In this document: positions 1 through 8,289 of the stretch, piece by piece
Layout: each line of letters opens with the position of its first letter
How positions within the stretch are numbered: position 1 is the first letter of the stretch
Source of the DNA: Francisella orientalis FNO12
Lineage (GTDB): Bacteria; Pseudomonadota; Gammaproteobacteria; Francisellales; Francisellaceae
Length of the DNA: 64,000 nucleotides
Assembly: GCF_001042525.2 (NCBI RefSeq)
Contig: NZ_CP011921.2
Location: 1,612,001-1,676,000, forward strand
Direction: 5' to 3'
Translations under genes and position numbers: made by a program
The notes under the pieces: model-generated
What the model was told of the DNA's origin: nothing
The model's database searches: none
What the model saw: the letters and a program-made list of their open reading frames with translations, nothing else

Positions 1-9
1 ATCAGTTTA

Positions 10-594
10 CTAAACGACTGAATTTTCCCCGTATAAGTAATTAGGTAGCTGAAAGGTATTAAGAGCATAACCTCCGACTAGATCAGATGACTGATCTCCA
101 ATTGAGATAAGTATCTTATACCCTAAAGATTCAATATGAGCCCTTCTCTCCGCCTTAAAATTTTTGAAACCTTTTGAATCATATTCTGTCAAGTTATCTG
201 GAAAAACAAATACTTCTTCAAAGCCTACGTAACCAGCATTAAGCAATGCCTGTTTTGTCGCTTCTAAGTGTTTAGCAAAACGCGCGCTTATGAAAAATAT
301 TTTAAGACCTTTAGTAAGACAATAAAGATAGAAGTCTAAGGTAGCCTTGATTGGATAAGCACTAGTTTTTGCAAGTAGTTCATCCCAAACTTGATGATTC
401 TCCTGTTGAGGAAAGCCTACTTCTTTAAAAGGATAGTAATGATTCAATGAGGTTTCATCAATATCAAGAACTATAGCATGATTTTTTAATGAAGATTGAG
501 CATCTATTATTTGCTTAGCTTTCTCAAGTATAGTTCTTACATCATCTTCATGAGCATGACTCTCATAATAAGAAATAACTTGTTTTTTTGTCAT
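10..594 (-). CDS. HAD superfamily acid phosphatase-like hydrolase (subfamily IIIB)
   Basis: The 194-residue protein carries the four HAD motifs: DIDET near residue 44 (nucleophile Asp plus DxDxT), a Ser in ISARF, a Lys in the KNFKAERR stretch, and GDQSSDL near the C-terminus. These support a Mg-dependent phosphohydrolase of the class B/plant acid phosphatase type. There is no signal peptide, so I infer a cytoplasmic enzyme, unlike secreted members of the family. The substrate cannot be read from sequence. The ATG lies 8 bases after the stop of the upstream oxygenase gene, so the two are probably one transcript. No strong Shine-Dalgarno is visible, which fits translational coupling. Confidence 0.8.
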   Translation of the reverse strand: MTKKQVISYYESHAHEDDVRTILEKAKQIIDAQSSLKNHAIVLDIDETSLNHYYPFKEVGFPQQENHQVWDELLAKTSAYPIKATLDFYLYCLTKGLKIFFISARFAKHLEATKQALLNAGYVGFEEVFVFPDNLTEYDSKGFKNFKAERRAHIESLGYKILISIGDQSSDLVGGYALNTFQLPNYLYGENSVV

Positions 595-602
595 ATATAA
601 GT

Positions 603-1448
603 TTATTTTAGACCTAATTCTTTCAATCTTTCTTCTAGAAATATTCCAGCTTGGGGATATTTCTCAGATAGATATACTTCTGGCTTAGGATGTATAAAGC
701 AAGGTGTTGAAACTCGATCAAGACTCTCTATTTCACCTTCTGGCTTTACAACTCTATGCTTAGTTGCAATATACTCACCATTAGTCATTTCTTGAAGCAT
801 GTCACCGATATTTATAACTAGAGACTCACTATCACACGGCACACCATACCATTGATTAGTTACTGGAGATAAAACTTGTAACCCTGGTGAAGAAGCTATT
901 GGCAACAATGTAATTAAGTTGATATCTTCATGAGCTGCAGCTCTTACTGCACCTAGCTCTTCATCACCTTTCGTAGCAGGATAATGTAATATTCTTAACA
1001 ACGTACTCTCATAAGAAACAGTATCTCTTAATCGTTGTGGTAGCTTACTAGCAACAGCTGAATCCATATGCTCATCTATCCATTCAAGAATTGTCTCACC
1101 AAGCTTCATCATTTTTTCAAACATTTCTCTAGCTGCACTACTTACTTCCTCAGGATATCGACCATTAGGAAAATATAAATGATAGAAATGTTTAATGTCT
1201 TTTACTGTTTCACCCTTTGCAACCTCAGAAACATCTTTTGGAAAATATCCATCTTGATTTTCAACATCAAATAAGTATTTATCAGCATCACTTGATTTTA
1301 AAAAATCTTGCCACTCATTATAAACAGTTTGGATAAGATTCCAGTCAATGGGATGAGTCTTTAAAACCGCAAAACCAGTTTCTTTCAAAGACTTTGTAAA
1401 CTCTTCAGCCGCATTATCTGCATAGTAATCAACGCTACGGATATTCAT
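603..1448 (-). CDS. Isopenicillin N synthase-like 2-oxoglutarate/Fe(II) oxygenase
   Basis: This is a 281-residue non-haem iron dioxygenase of the isopenicillin N synthase/2OG-Fe(II) family. The iron facial triad is visible as HED in AAHEDINL and the distal His in TKHRVV. The cosubstrate Arg is in RVSTP (RxS). A longer reading frame starts at a TTG at 1481. I prefer the ATG at 1448 because GGAG lies 5-6 bases upstream and a likely promoter -10 box sits at 1494-1499, which leaves no room to translate from 1481. The substrate is unknown. The gene is the first of a probable two-gene operon with the HAD phosphatase. Confidence 0.8.
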   Translation of the reverse strand: MNIRSVDYYADNAAEEFTKSLKETGFAVLKTHPIDWNLIQTVYNEWQDFLKSSDADKYLFDVENQDGYFPKDVSEVAKGETVKDIKHFYHLYFPNGRYPEEVSSAAREMFEKMMKLGETILEWIDEHMDSAVASKLPQRLRDTVSYESTLLRILHYPATKGDEELGAVRAAAHEDINLITLLPIASSPGLQVLSPVTNQWYGVPCDSESLVINIGDMLQEMTNGEYIATKHRVVKPEGEIESLDRVSTPCFIHPKPEVYLSEKYPQAGIFLEERLKELGLK

Positions 1449-1493
1449 TTTTACTCCATTTTTTAGAGGGAAACAATTCAAGGACTGTCTTTA

Positions 1494-1502
1494 ATTATAC
1501 CA
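1494..1502 (-). promoter_or_regulatory. Probable extended -10 promoter for the oxygenase-phosphatase pair
   Basis: On the minus strand the sequence reads TGGTATAAT, a consensus -10 hexamer with the TGN extension. Only a weak -35 (TGAAAC, 16-base spacing) precedes it. Transcription would start near 1487, giving a leader of about 40 bases to the ATG at 1448. Confidence 0.5.
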
Positions 1503-1567
1503 ATAATACTTTTATGTTTCATTAACTTGATGATGTCTTAGATAGAAAAACTTACTCACATTAACAT

Positions 1568-1883
1568 CTAAAACTTCTTCTTGATTTTTTTACGCAAAGA
1601 AAGCTCAAACTTATCAAGTGATCTTGCAAGTTTTTTACTTATTGCAATAAATGGCAATAACGTTAACCCTATAAAAAAACAATCCAGGCCCTAGAGTAAA
1701 TATCATAATTAGACCAAGTATCAAAGCCACAATTGAAATTATTAAAAATATTAATAAAACTAGAGGATTAGATAATTTTTTACGAGAATATCTGTGCAAT
1801 AAATAAAACATTTTTCCTGGTTTAGCTTTTACTATAGTTTTAAGCTTTAATATCACTTTTAATATACCTTCTAAGTTAAGCAA
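1568..1883 (-). pseudogene. Small membrane protein gene with a homopolymer frameshift (PGPGW-like)
   Basis: The open frame as it stands is 82 codons from a TTG at 1883. It ends soon after a hydrophobic stretch (PLVLLIFLIISIVALILG) and a GPGLFF motif. A run of seven A on the plus strand at 1673-1679 interrupts it. Removing one base lets translation continue as GPGLFFIGLTLLPFIAISKK, then a basic tail ending IKKKF with a stop at 1568-1570, about 104 residues in all. The glycine-proline-glycine motif between two hydrophobic segments loosely resembles the PGPGW family of small inner-membrane proteins. It lies 21 bases downstream of xerD and is probably cotranscribed. Function is unknown. Confidence 0.6.
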
Positions 1884-1904
1884 ATAACGCTAGCTCTAAT
1901 AACT

Positions 1905-2783
1905 TTAACCTCTTGGATGATGTTTTTGGTATATTTCTTGTAAACGATTTTGCGATATATGTGTGTAAATAGTTGTTGTTGATACATTACTATGACCTAA
2001 CAACAATTGAACCGATCTAAGATCTGCACCATGATTGAGCAAATGTGTTGCAAAAGCATGTCTTAAAGTATGTGGGGATATATCTGTGTTTATGCCTGCA
2101 ATAAGTGCATAGCTCTTAATACGATGCCAAAAAGATTGTCGAGTTATTCTCTTTGAATGTTTGCTAATAAAAACTGCTTTTTCTTTAAAATTTTTAGCTA
2201 AAGACTTGCGCGACTCTTCAAAATACTTGTGTAAATATTCAAGGGCATATTCCCCAATGGGTACAATTCTCTCTTTTGAGCCTTTGCCCATTACTTGTAT
2301 TACTCCTATATTTAGATCAATATCATGAGTATTTAGACCAACTAACTCACTAACTCTCAAACCCGTAGCATACATAAGCTCTAGCATCGCCTTATCACGA
2401 ATACCAATATCATACGTTAAGTCAGGAGCTTGAAGTAGTCTTTCGACATCAGTCTCTGTCATATCTTTAGGCAACTTTTTAGCTAACTTCGGCAAGGTTA
2501 ATTTTGTAGTAGGATTAGTAGTAACTTGATCTGTCGATATAAGCCAATTATAGAACTTACGTAATGTAGATATCATACGTGCATTAGATCGGCTACTATA
2601 ACCATTCTTAGAACGATAAGATATAAAAGCATATAACTGCTCAAAATCGAGATTAATTAATTCTGCTTGCGAGAAATAATTTTGTAAAAACTTTAGATCT
2701 GTACGATAAGATGAAATAGTGTTTTGACTTAAGCCATGCTCAAGCCAAAGATTATCAAGAAAAGCATCAACGGCTGTAGACAC
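1905..2783 (-). CDS. xerD: Tyrosine site-specific recombinase XerD
   Basis: The 292-residue tyrosine recombinase has an N-terminal SAM-like core-binding domain (about 1-90) and a catalytic domain with R143 (GLRVSEL), K167, the HTLRH box (H238, R241), H264 (LLGHSNVSTT) and the nucleophile Y273. The C-terminus ends HHPRG, closer to XerD than XerC. The expected role is resolving chromosome dimers at dif with a partner recombinase at the septum. The start is a GTG at 2783 with GGGAAG upstream. The gene begins 18 bases after the rplS stop and appears cotranscribed with the trmD operon. I see no dif site in the window. Confidence 0.9.
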   Translation of the reverse strand: MSTAVDAFLDNLWLEHGLSQNTISSYRTDLKFLQNYFSQAELINLDFEQLYAFISYRSKNGYSSRSNARMISTLRKFYNWLISTDQVTTNPTTKLTLPKLAKKLPKDMTETDVERLLQAPDLTYDIGIRDKAMLELMYATGLRVSELVGLNTHDIDLNIGVIQVMGKGSKERIVPIGEYALEYLHKYFEESRKSLAKNFKEKAVFISKHSKRITRQSFWHRIKSYALIAGINTDISPHTLRHAFATHLLNHGADLRSVQLLLGHSNVSTTTIYTHISQNRLQEIYQKHHPRG

Positions 2784-2801
2784 TTTTTGACTTCCCTAGA
2801 A

Positions 2802-3149
2802 TTATACTTTTTCTTTAATTCTAGCAGCCTTACCAGTAAGACCTCTCATGTAGTATAGCTTAGCTCTACGTACATCTGCTCTCTTCTCAACAGTGATACT
2901 GTCAATTAGAGGTGAGTGAGTTTGGAAAGTTCTTTCTACACCCATACCTGAAGACATTTTTCTTACTGTGAAAGCAGAGTGAAGACCTCTGTTTCTTTTT
3001 CTAAGAACAAAACCTTTAAAAGCCTGGATTCTTTGCTTATCACCTTCTCTAATCCATAGGTTAACAGTGATTGAGTCACCTGGATTAAATTCTGGAAGAT
3101 CTGTTCTGATTTGTGACTTTTCTACTAATTCAACAAATTTATTTTTCAT
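2802..3149 (-). CDS. rplS: 50S ribosomal protein L19
   Basis: The 115-residue protein matches L19 throughout, including [20 protein letters not shown], the basic [12 protein letters not shown] loop and the [21 protein letters not shown] tail. L19 sits at the interface of the 30S and 50S subunits. The ATG is preceded by AAGGAG at 6-base spacing, and this ribosome binding site lies inside the end of trmD, with an 11-base overlap between the two genes. It is the last ribosomal gene of the rpsP-rimM-trmD-rplS operon. Confidence 0.97.
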   Translation of the reverse strand: MKNKFVELVEKSQIRTDLPEFNPGDSITVNLWIREGDKQRIQAFKGFVLRKRNRGLHSAFTVRKMSSGMGVERTFQTHSPLIDSITVEKRADVRRAKLYYMRGLTGKAARIKEKV

Positions 3150-3906
3150 TATTTTCTCCTTTTGTGCTTACCATATCTATTTTATAATCATTTATAATTT
3201 GCTTATCTTCTTCAGATAGGCATAGGCACTCGATTAAATCTTTACGACGCTCATAAGTCCTTATCAACTTCTGTTTACGCCTCCATTTTGCTATTTCCTT
3301 ATGATTACCAGATAACAAAACACTAGGTACTGAGTTACCACAAGGCAAAACAGCTGGCTTTGTATAATGCGGGTAGTCCAAAAGACCGTCATAAAAAGAA
3401 TCCTCAATCATAGAATCCTTATTGCTCAACACCTCTGGCAATAGTCTTATTAGAGTATCCATAACTAGCATAGCAGGGAGCTCACCACCACTTAATACAA
3501 AATCCCCCACAGAGATTTCCTCGTCGACATGATCTTGTATCAGGCGCTCATCAACCCCTTCATATCTACCACAAAGCAGTATCAGTGAATCATTTTGCAA
3601 AAGCTCAAGAGACTTCTTATGATTAAACACACCACCCTGAGGTGACAAGTATACTACTTTTGAATTATAACCTAAAGTACTTTTTGCATCTTTGATTGCC
3701 TGTGATAATGGTTCATATTTCATAACCATACCAGCTCCACCACCAAAGCTAGTATCATCTACAGTAGCATGTTTATCAGTTGTATAATATCGAGGGTTAA
3801 AGCATTTTATAGATACTTTAGAGTCTTTTATCGCTCTAGCAGTAATCCCAAAATCATTTATTGCTTTAAACATTTCAGGAAATATAGATATTATTCCAAA
3901 TTTCAT
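3139..3906 (-). CDS. trmD: tRNA (guanine-N1)-methyltransferase TrmD
   Basis: This 255-residue SPOUT-class methyltransferase makes m1G37 in tRNAs reading CNN codons, which prevents +1 frameshifting. The knotted SAM site is visible as [19 protein letters not shown] and the [12 protein letters not shown] motif. N-terminal IISIFPEMF and the [12 protein letters not shown] stretch are also typical. Length is normal. It overlaps rplS by 11 bases downstream. Upstream it is separated from rimM by about 300 bases, an unusually large gap for this operon, which holds a palindromic repeat. Confidence 0.97.
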   Translation of the reverse strand: MKFGIISIFPEMFKAINDFGITARAIKDSKVSIKCFNPRYYTTDKHATVDDTSFGGGAGMVMKYEPLSQAIKDAKSTLGYNSKVVYLSPQGGVFNHKKSLELLQNDSLILLCGRYEGVDERLIQDHVDEEISVGDFVLSGGELPAMLVMDTLIRLLPEVLSNKDSMIEDSFYDGLLDYPHYTKPAVLPCGNSVPSVLLSGNHKEIAKWRRKQKLIRTYERRKDLIECLCLSEEDKQIINDYKIDMVSTKGENNEK

Positions 3907-4019
3907 TTTTCAAATTTCTTTAGAAGTTAAATAACCAAATCTAATTGTAGTTATTAAAACAAACAAAAACAAACATTTGAGAGATAAAATACAACTTTGT
4001 AGCAACGAGTGCACATTAG

Positions 4020-4165
4020 CGATTAGTATTTTATAAAATCAATAACTAGAAAATAGAACTGTTTGAGCAAGGCAAGTTTTCTGTTTTCATTGATTTTAAA
4101 ATACAATAGCTCAGTGCTAGGCGATTTTGCATACTTTTTCGACATAAAAAAGTACGTCGCCAATA
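4020..4165. repeat. Imperfect palindromic element between rimM and trmD
   Basis: This is the main content of the 303-base gap 3907-4209. Arms at 4026-4043 and 4089-4104 are inverted copies (GTATTTTATAAAATCAAT against ATTGATTTTAAAATAC, differing by a two-base insertion). Next to them is a hairpin with TACTTTTT at 4132-4139 pairing with AAAAAGTA at 4147-4154, flanked by GCGA and TCGC. Read on the minus strand in one frame, it gives a peptide-like string repeatedly interrupted by stops. It looks like a degenerate dispersed repeat rather than a gene. I did not notice a second copy in the window. Confidence 0.5.
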
Positions 4166-4209
4166 CTTACGCAGCAAGTAGTGAAATATTATTAAGAAAT
4201 AATTATTGA

Positions 4210-4719
4210 CTAATAATCATATTCCCAATCAACAACTATTTTTTTTGAGTCAAGATCTTCACTAACAATATATTGCTTAGCATAGGGAATCAGATACTCA
4301 TCAGAATCTTTCTTACAAACTAGGACTTCATTAGCACCAGTTTCAATAATCCCAACAACTTTACCAAATGAATCATTCGTAGTATTAACAACAGCGCATC
4401 CTATTAAATCTGTAAAATAAGCTTCATCGTTACCAACCTTCGGTAATGCTTCTTTTGGTACTCCAATTAGAGAGTTAACATATTTCTTTGCGATTTCTGC
4501 ATCATTAACATTAGCAAGCTTGATATACAATTTATCTGCTCGTCTTAAGACACTCTCATTTTTAAGTGGTTGCCAAACGCTATTAGCTGGTAACTGAATA
4601 TACCAATCACCATAACTCAAAAGTGTTTCTATTGAACTTGCTAAAGGATATAAGTTAAGCTCGCCATCAAGCTTATATGTAGCACCAATTTTAGCTATTT
4701 CTACAAAATCTTGTGACAT
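4210..4719 (-). CDS. rimM: Ribosome maturation factor RimM
   Basis: The 169-residue protein has the N-terminal RimM beta-barrel ([22 protein letters not shown]) and a C-terminal PRC-barrel ([11 protein letters not shown] to [10 protein letters not shown], ending DWEYDY). RimM binds S19 in the 30S head and assists 16S rRNA processing and head assembly. It follows rpsP by 33 bases, as in most gammaproteobacteria. Length and order are normal. Confidence 0.95.
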   Translation of the reverse strand: MSQDFVEIAKIGATYKLDGELNLYPLASSIETLLSYGDWYIQLPANSVWQPLKNESVLRRADKLYIKLANVNDAEIAKKYVNSLIGVPKEALPKVGNDEAYFTDLIGCAVVNTTNDSFGKVVGIIETGANEVLVCKKDSDEYLIPYAKQYIVSEDLDSKKIVVDWEYDY

Positions 4720-4752
4720 AAAAAGAAAAATAATTGACTCTATAAGTATGAA

Positions 4753-5001
4753 TTAAGCAACTTTTTTAGCTTCTTTGATTAAGCTAGCTACTCTGTCTGA
4801 AGGTTGAGCACCTTTAGCAAGCCAAGCTTCAGCTTTAGCTACATCAAGCTTTAATCTCTCTTCACCGCCTTTAGCTAAAGGATTAAAGAAACCTAGCTTC
4901 TCGATAAATCTACCATCTCTTGGGCTTCTTTTATCAGCAACTACGATTCTATAGAAAGGACGCTTTTTAGCTCCACCACGAGCCATACGAATTACTACCA
5001 T
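4753..5001 (-). CDS. rpsP: 30S ribosomal protein S16
   Basis: The 82-residue sequence is clearly S16: [20 protein letters not shown], then [17 protein letters not shown] and the [19 protein letters not shown] segment. It is the first gene of the rpsP-rimM-trmD-rplS operon. Its leader contains four tandem GCTAA pentamers (minus strand) and is driven from a promoter facing away from metK. A GGAG ribosome binding site precedes the start. Confidence 0.97.
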   Translation of the reverse strand: MVVIRMARGGAKKRPFYRIVVADKRSPRDGRFIEKLGFFNPLAKGGEERLKLDVAKAEAWLAKGAQPSDRVASLIKEAKKVA

Positions 5002-5043
5002 TTATTACTCTCCGGTTTTATCTTTTTATATTTCAAACTTTTC

Positions 5044-5063
5044 TTAGCTTAGCTTAGCTTAGC
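5044..5063. repeat. Tandem pentanucleotide repeat, four copies, in the rpsP leader
   Basis: TTAGC is repeated four times in perfect register on the plus strand (GCTAA on the transcribed minus strand), 43 bases upstream of the rpsP start and downstream of its predicted promoter. Short tandem repeats of this kind are prone to copy-number change. Confidence 0.9.
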
Positions 5064-5095
5064 AGCCATAAACCTAGCAAAAATTTAATAGCAAT

Positions 5096-5124
5096 ACTTT
5101 AAAGTCTCTTAACCAAAATGTCAA
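5096..5124 (-). promoter_or_regulatory. Sigma-70 promoter for the rpsP-trmD operon
   Basis: On the minus strand TTGACA (5119-5124) is followed after 17 bases by TAAAGT (5096-5101). The -35 is consensus and the -10 matches four of six positions. Transcription would start near 5089, placing the pentanucleotide repeat inside the leader. Confidence 0.6.
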
Positions 5125-5127
5125 TAG

Positions 5128-5155
5128 TTGACTTCACATAAACATAATATATAAT
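5128..5155 (+). promoter_or_regulatory. Sigma-70 promoter for metK
   Basis: TTGACT (5128-5133), a 16-base spacer and TATAAT (5150-5155) form a near-consensus promoter. It predicts a start near 5162 and a leader of about 120 bases to metK. Its -35 box lies three bases from the divergent rpsP -35, making the dyad GTCAA-TAG-TTGAC. Confidence 0.7.
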
Positions 5156-5234
5156 ACCCTAAGTCGCTGAATTTAACAAACAACTTGCTTGCGACACTAA
5201 ATAATAAGCTAAAGCGTTTCTACTAAACTTTATA

Positions 5235-5274
5235 AAAGATTTTCTAGAAACCTTTTAGCAAAACTAAAAGGGAG
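5235..5274 (+). promoter_or_regulatory. metK: Hairpin overlapping the metK ribosome binding site
   Basis: CCTTTTAG (5251-5258) and CTAAAAGG (5264-5271) form a perfect 8-base-pair stem with loop CAAAA. The 3' arm runs into the GGGAG ribosome binding site at 5270-5274. An upstream segment around 5235-5250 (AAAAG...TTTCTAGAAA) can pair instead with CCTTTT. The two stems are mutually exclusive, so this could be a translational switch. It does not match a SAM riboswitch that I recognise. Confidence 0.45.
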
Positions 5275-5280
5275 AACGAA

Positions 5281-6441
5281 ATGTCAAAAAATTATTTATT
5301 CACATCAGAATCAGTTTCAGAAGGACATCCAGACAAACTAGCTGATCAAATTTCAGATGCCATCTTAGATGAAATCCTAAAACAAGATAAAAACGCTCGT
5401 GTTGCGTGTGAAACTTTAGTAAAAACTGGTATGGCTCTAGTCGCTGGAGAAATCACCTCTTCTGCTAGGATTGATATTGAAAAGCTAGTTAGAAAAGTAA
5501 TCATTGAAACTGGATATGATAATGCAAACAAAGGTATTGATGGTAGGACTTGTTCTGTAATCAATGCTATTGGTAAACAATCTAGTGACATTGCCCAAGG
5601 CGTTGATCGTGGCTCACTAGAAGATCTTGGTGCAGGTGATCAAGGATTAATGTTTGGTTTTGCTACCAATGAAACACCAACTTTGATGCCTTCTGCAATT
5701 TATTACTCCCATTTACTAATGAGAAAACAAGCAGCGCATATAAAATCAGGCAAACTTGCATGGTTAAGACCAGATGCAAAAGCCCAAGTAACTTTAGCAT
5801 ATGAAAATGATAAACCTAAGTTTATTGACACAATTGTCTTATCTACTCAACACAATGAATCAATATCTCAAAAAGATTTACACGATGCTGTTATCGAAGA
5901 GATTGTGAAAGAGGTAATCCCTGCTGAACTAATCACAAAAGATACAAAATATCATATTAATCCAACAGGTGTATTCTTAATAGGCGGTCCTCAAGGAGAT
6001 TGTGGCCTTACAGGTAGAAAAATTATTGTTGATACTTATGGTGGGGCTGCTCATCATGGTGGAGGCGCATTCTCTGGAAAAGATCCATCAAAAGTTGATC
6101 GTTCTGGTGCATATATGGGTAGATATATCGCTAAGAATGTTGTTGCTGCTGGGCTAGCCGATAAATGTGAAGTTCAAGTTGCTTATGCAATTGGCGTAGC
6201 AAAGCCTGTTTCTTTAATGGTCAACACTTTTGGTACAGGTAAAATTTCTGATAACAAAATTGAGCAACTAGTTGCAGAAACTTTTGATCTTAGAGTTGGT
6301 AAGATCATCGAAAATCTTGACCTACTTAGACCTATTTATCGTAAAACATCTAACTATGGTCATTTTGGTCGCGAGTTACCAGAGTTTACTTGGGAAAAAA
6401 TAGATAAGGCTGATAATCTTAAATCTTCCGCTAAGATCTAA
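5281..6441 (+). CDS. metK: S-adenosylmethionine synthase
   Basis: This 386-residue enzyme makes SAM from methionine and ATP. Landmarks are [13 protein letters not shown] at the N-terminus (ATP/Mg binding His), the signature [10 protein letters not shown] near residue 119, the [21 protein letters not shown] stretch split around residue 240, and [16 protein letters not shown]. Length matches the E. coli enzyme. The ribosome binding site GGGAGA lies 5 bases before the ATG. It is a single rightward gene among leftward operons, with its own promoter and a structured leader. Confidence 0.98.
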   Translation: MSKNYLFTSESVSEGHPDKLADQISDAILDEILKQDKNARVACETLVKTGMALVAGEITSSARIDIEKLVRKVIIETGYDNANKGIDGRTCSVINAIGKQSSDIAQGVDRGSLEDLGAGDQGLMFGFATNETPTLMPSAIYYSHLLMRKQAAHIKSGKLAWLRPDAKAQVTLAYENDKPKFIDTIVLSTQHNESISQKDLHDAVIEEIVKEVIPAELITKDTKYHINPTGVFLIGGPQGDCGLTGRKIIVDTYGGAAHHGGGAFSGKDPSKVDRSGAYMGRYIAKNVVAAGLADKCEVQVAYAIGVAKPVSLMVNTFGTGKISDNKIEQLVAETFDLRVGKIIENLDLLRPIYRKTSNYGHFGRELPEFTWEKIDKADNLKSSAKI

Positions 6442-7008
6442 TTTCTTCTTTACATTCTTTATACTTCAATAAAATCAACCACCTATATTATTAAAATCTA
6501 TTACAATAATATGACTATACTTCGTGAATGTAAAAGTGACTGTCTTTTTATTAAGAGTTTATAGCTAACCATATATATTATTTATACAATATTGAGAATA
6601 ATTATGTAAACTCATATGCCACTAAACTCCCACATTTCTAGTATCTATTTTTCAATCTAATGAAAAATACAAGATAGTAAGAAAAAAGTTATATTAAGAT
6701 ATATAATTGGCTTATTAGAGACTATCAACATAAAACTTTTAGAGGTCTCGAAGGTTTCAGAATCAGGACATTAATAACCATTGAAATTTAAATTGGTAGT
6801 GTTCATTAAATTGTGTCTATAGCTAGTCGAGTTAAAAGCTTAGGTATATAATTTAGTTAGTCAAATACTACTTTTAAAAAGTATATAGATAATAACGAGT
6901 TTAGTAACTAATTCACCAACTCTTAGTACATAACTTTTAAAACTTACTTTTAGAAAAGACTATAGAAAAAATCTTTGAAAAGAGAATGCTTGAGAAATGT
7001 TTATTAGA
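6442..7008. other. Gene-poor stretch of 567 bases between metK and the desaturase
   Basis: No convincing gene is present. It is very AT-rich with scattered stops. Around 6737-6800 one plus-strand frame reads KTFRGLEGFRIRTLITIEI before a stop, and GGTAGTGTTCATTAAATTGTG follows. Both faintly recall the end of an insertion sequence (transposase C-terminus and terminal repeat), but the match is too weak to assign. Two similar short motifs (ACTTTTAAAAAGTATATAG and ACTTTTAGAAAAGACTATAG) lie near 6869 and 6949. Confidence 0.3.
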
Positions 7009-8175
7009 CTATGCCATAGTACTAGCTTTGTTATATTTTTTCTTCGCTTGAATAAATTCGATTTTTAAATCTTTATATTTAGATTTTATATCTTTTATAT
7101 CAGCTTTAGATAGTACATTTTCTTTCTTCGCTTTTAGGTACTCTTGCTTAGCACTATACATACTTTTCACATTAGCAACCAACTTGGCATATAACTCTTC
7201 AATACCCAAGTCAAACGTCTTATTTTTCTTAGTTAGAGCTTCATCCAATTTAACCTTCGCTTTTGCAATTTCAATCAAATGCTTAGGCGTAGTTTTAAGA
7301 TCATAACACCAACCTATTTTTGCTAACCCGACAATAAACCATTTTGATGGATCAAGATCAAACCATCTAATACCATTTCTATAATCACCAGCAAAAGCAT
7401 GATGATAGTTATGATAACCTTCTCCACCAGTCACTATAGCTGTTATCCAACTATCTCTCGCTGTATTTTTTGTAGAGTATGGTCTTTTTCCAATAGTATG
7501 CGCTAAAGAGTTAATACAAAAAGTTGCATGATGAACTAAAACAACTCTAAGTAAGCCACCTAAAATTAGAAAACCTAAAGCACTCTGCCAAGCTGCAGTT
7601 AACGTACCGCCTGTTAAGAATCCAAATATAAATCCTATTAATGTAGGCAATCCAAAACATGCTAAAATAGCTAACACAGTATAATGATTATGTTGGAACA
7701 CCACCGCCTTATCTTTTAGAAGATCATTAACTCCTCTAATTTCTTGGACATCAGAACTACTATGTCTTAATAACCAACCAAAGTGTGAGAACCAAAAACC
7801 TCTAGTCGCTGCATAAGGGTCTTTTACAGGATCATCAACATCTTTATGGTGCTTTCTATGATCTGAAGCCCACTGAATTATACTATTCTGTAAAGCCGCT
7901 GTCCCAAAAACCATAAGAGCATAACTTACTATCTTATTAGCCTTATAAGTTTTATGTGACCAAAGTCTATGATAGCCCATTGTGATACCAACACCTGTAA
8001 GTGCATAGAAAACAATTAAACAAACATAGTCTGAAGTTGAGAAGCCATAAGTCATCGCATACCACGGTACAGCAATAATTGTAACTAACGGAAGAAGTAA
8101 TAATCCGAAGATACTTTTCCAAACTATACTACCTTCTTTTTCGATGGTTTGATGTATTATTTCATTATTATTCAT
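7009..8175 (-). CDS. Membrane fatty-acid (acyl-lipid/acyl-CoA delta-9 type) desaturase
   Basis: The 388-residue integral membrane di-iron desaturase has all three histidine boxes: HRLWSH (69-74), HRKHH (106-110) and HNYHH (255-259). Hydrophobic pairs lie around 20-65, 80-100 and 165-215. It should introduce a double bond into membrane acyl chains at the cytoplasmic face of the inner membrane. After about residue 295 there is a lysine-rich, probably coiled-coil extension of some 90 residues (repeated KAK, KKK, KSKYKDLK) that is not needed for the catalytic fold. It is a single gene with its own leader, which includes a small ATCCAC/GTGGAT hairpin at 8205-8221. Confidence 0.9.
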   Translation of the reverse strand: MNNNEIIHQTIEKEGSIVWKSIFGLLLLPLVTIIAVPWYAMTYGFSTSDYVCLIVFYALTGVGITMGYHRLWSHKTYKANKIVSYALMVFGTAALQNSIIQWASDHRKHHKDVDDPVKDPYAATRGFWFSHFGWLLRHSSSDVQEIRGVNDLLKDKAVVFQHNHYTVLAILACFGLPTLIGFIFGFLTGGTLTAAWQSALGFLILGGLLRVVLVHHATFCINSLAHTIGKRPYSTKNTARDSWITAIVTGGEGYHNYHHAFAGDYRNGIRWFDLDPSKWFIVGLAKIGWCYDLKTTPKHLIEIAKAKVKLDEALTKKNKTFDLGIEELYAKLVANVKSMYSAKQEYLKAKKENVLSKADIKDIKSKYKDLKIEFIQAKKKYNKASTMA

Positions 8176-8289
8176 TTAGAACCTTTAACCTTTTTTTGAA
8201 TTTAATCCACTTGATGTGGATACGAGAAAATTAATTACGACATTATGGTATCACGTATCTGATTTTTTTGATAGTTATTTATAGTAGGC

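Noticed and set aside
1449-1481. Upstream TTG start for the 2OG oxygenase
   Set aside because: A good promoter -10 lies just upstream and a GGAG-spaced ATG exists at 1448.
1905-2783. Tyrosine recombinase as a mobile-element integrase
   Set aside because: XerD-like ending, housekeeping operon context with rplS, and no flanking repeats or cargo.
5162-5280. metK leader as a SAM riboswitch
   Set aside because: I could not find the conserved cores of known SAM riboswitch classes. Only simple hairpins are visible.
8205-8221. ATCCAC/GTGGAT hairpin as a terminator for tsaD
   Set aside because: The stem is only 6 pairs with no T tract on the transcribed strand; it lies in the desaturase leader.
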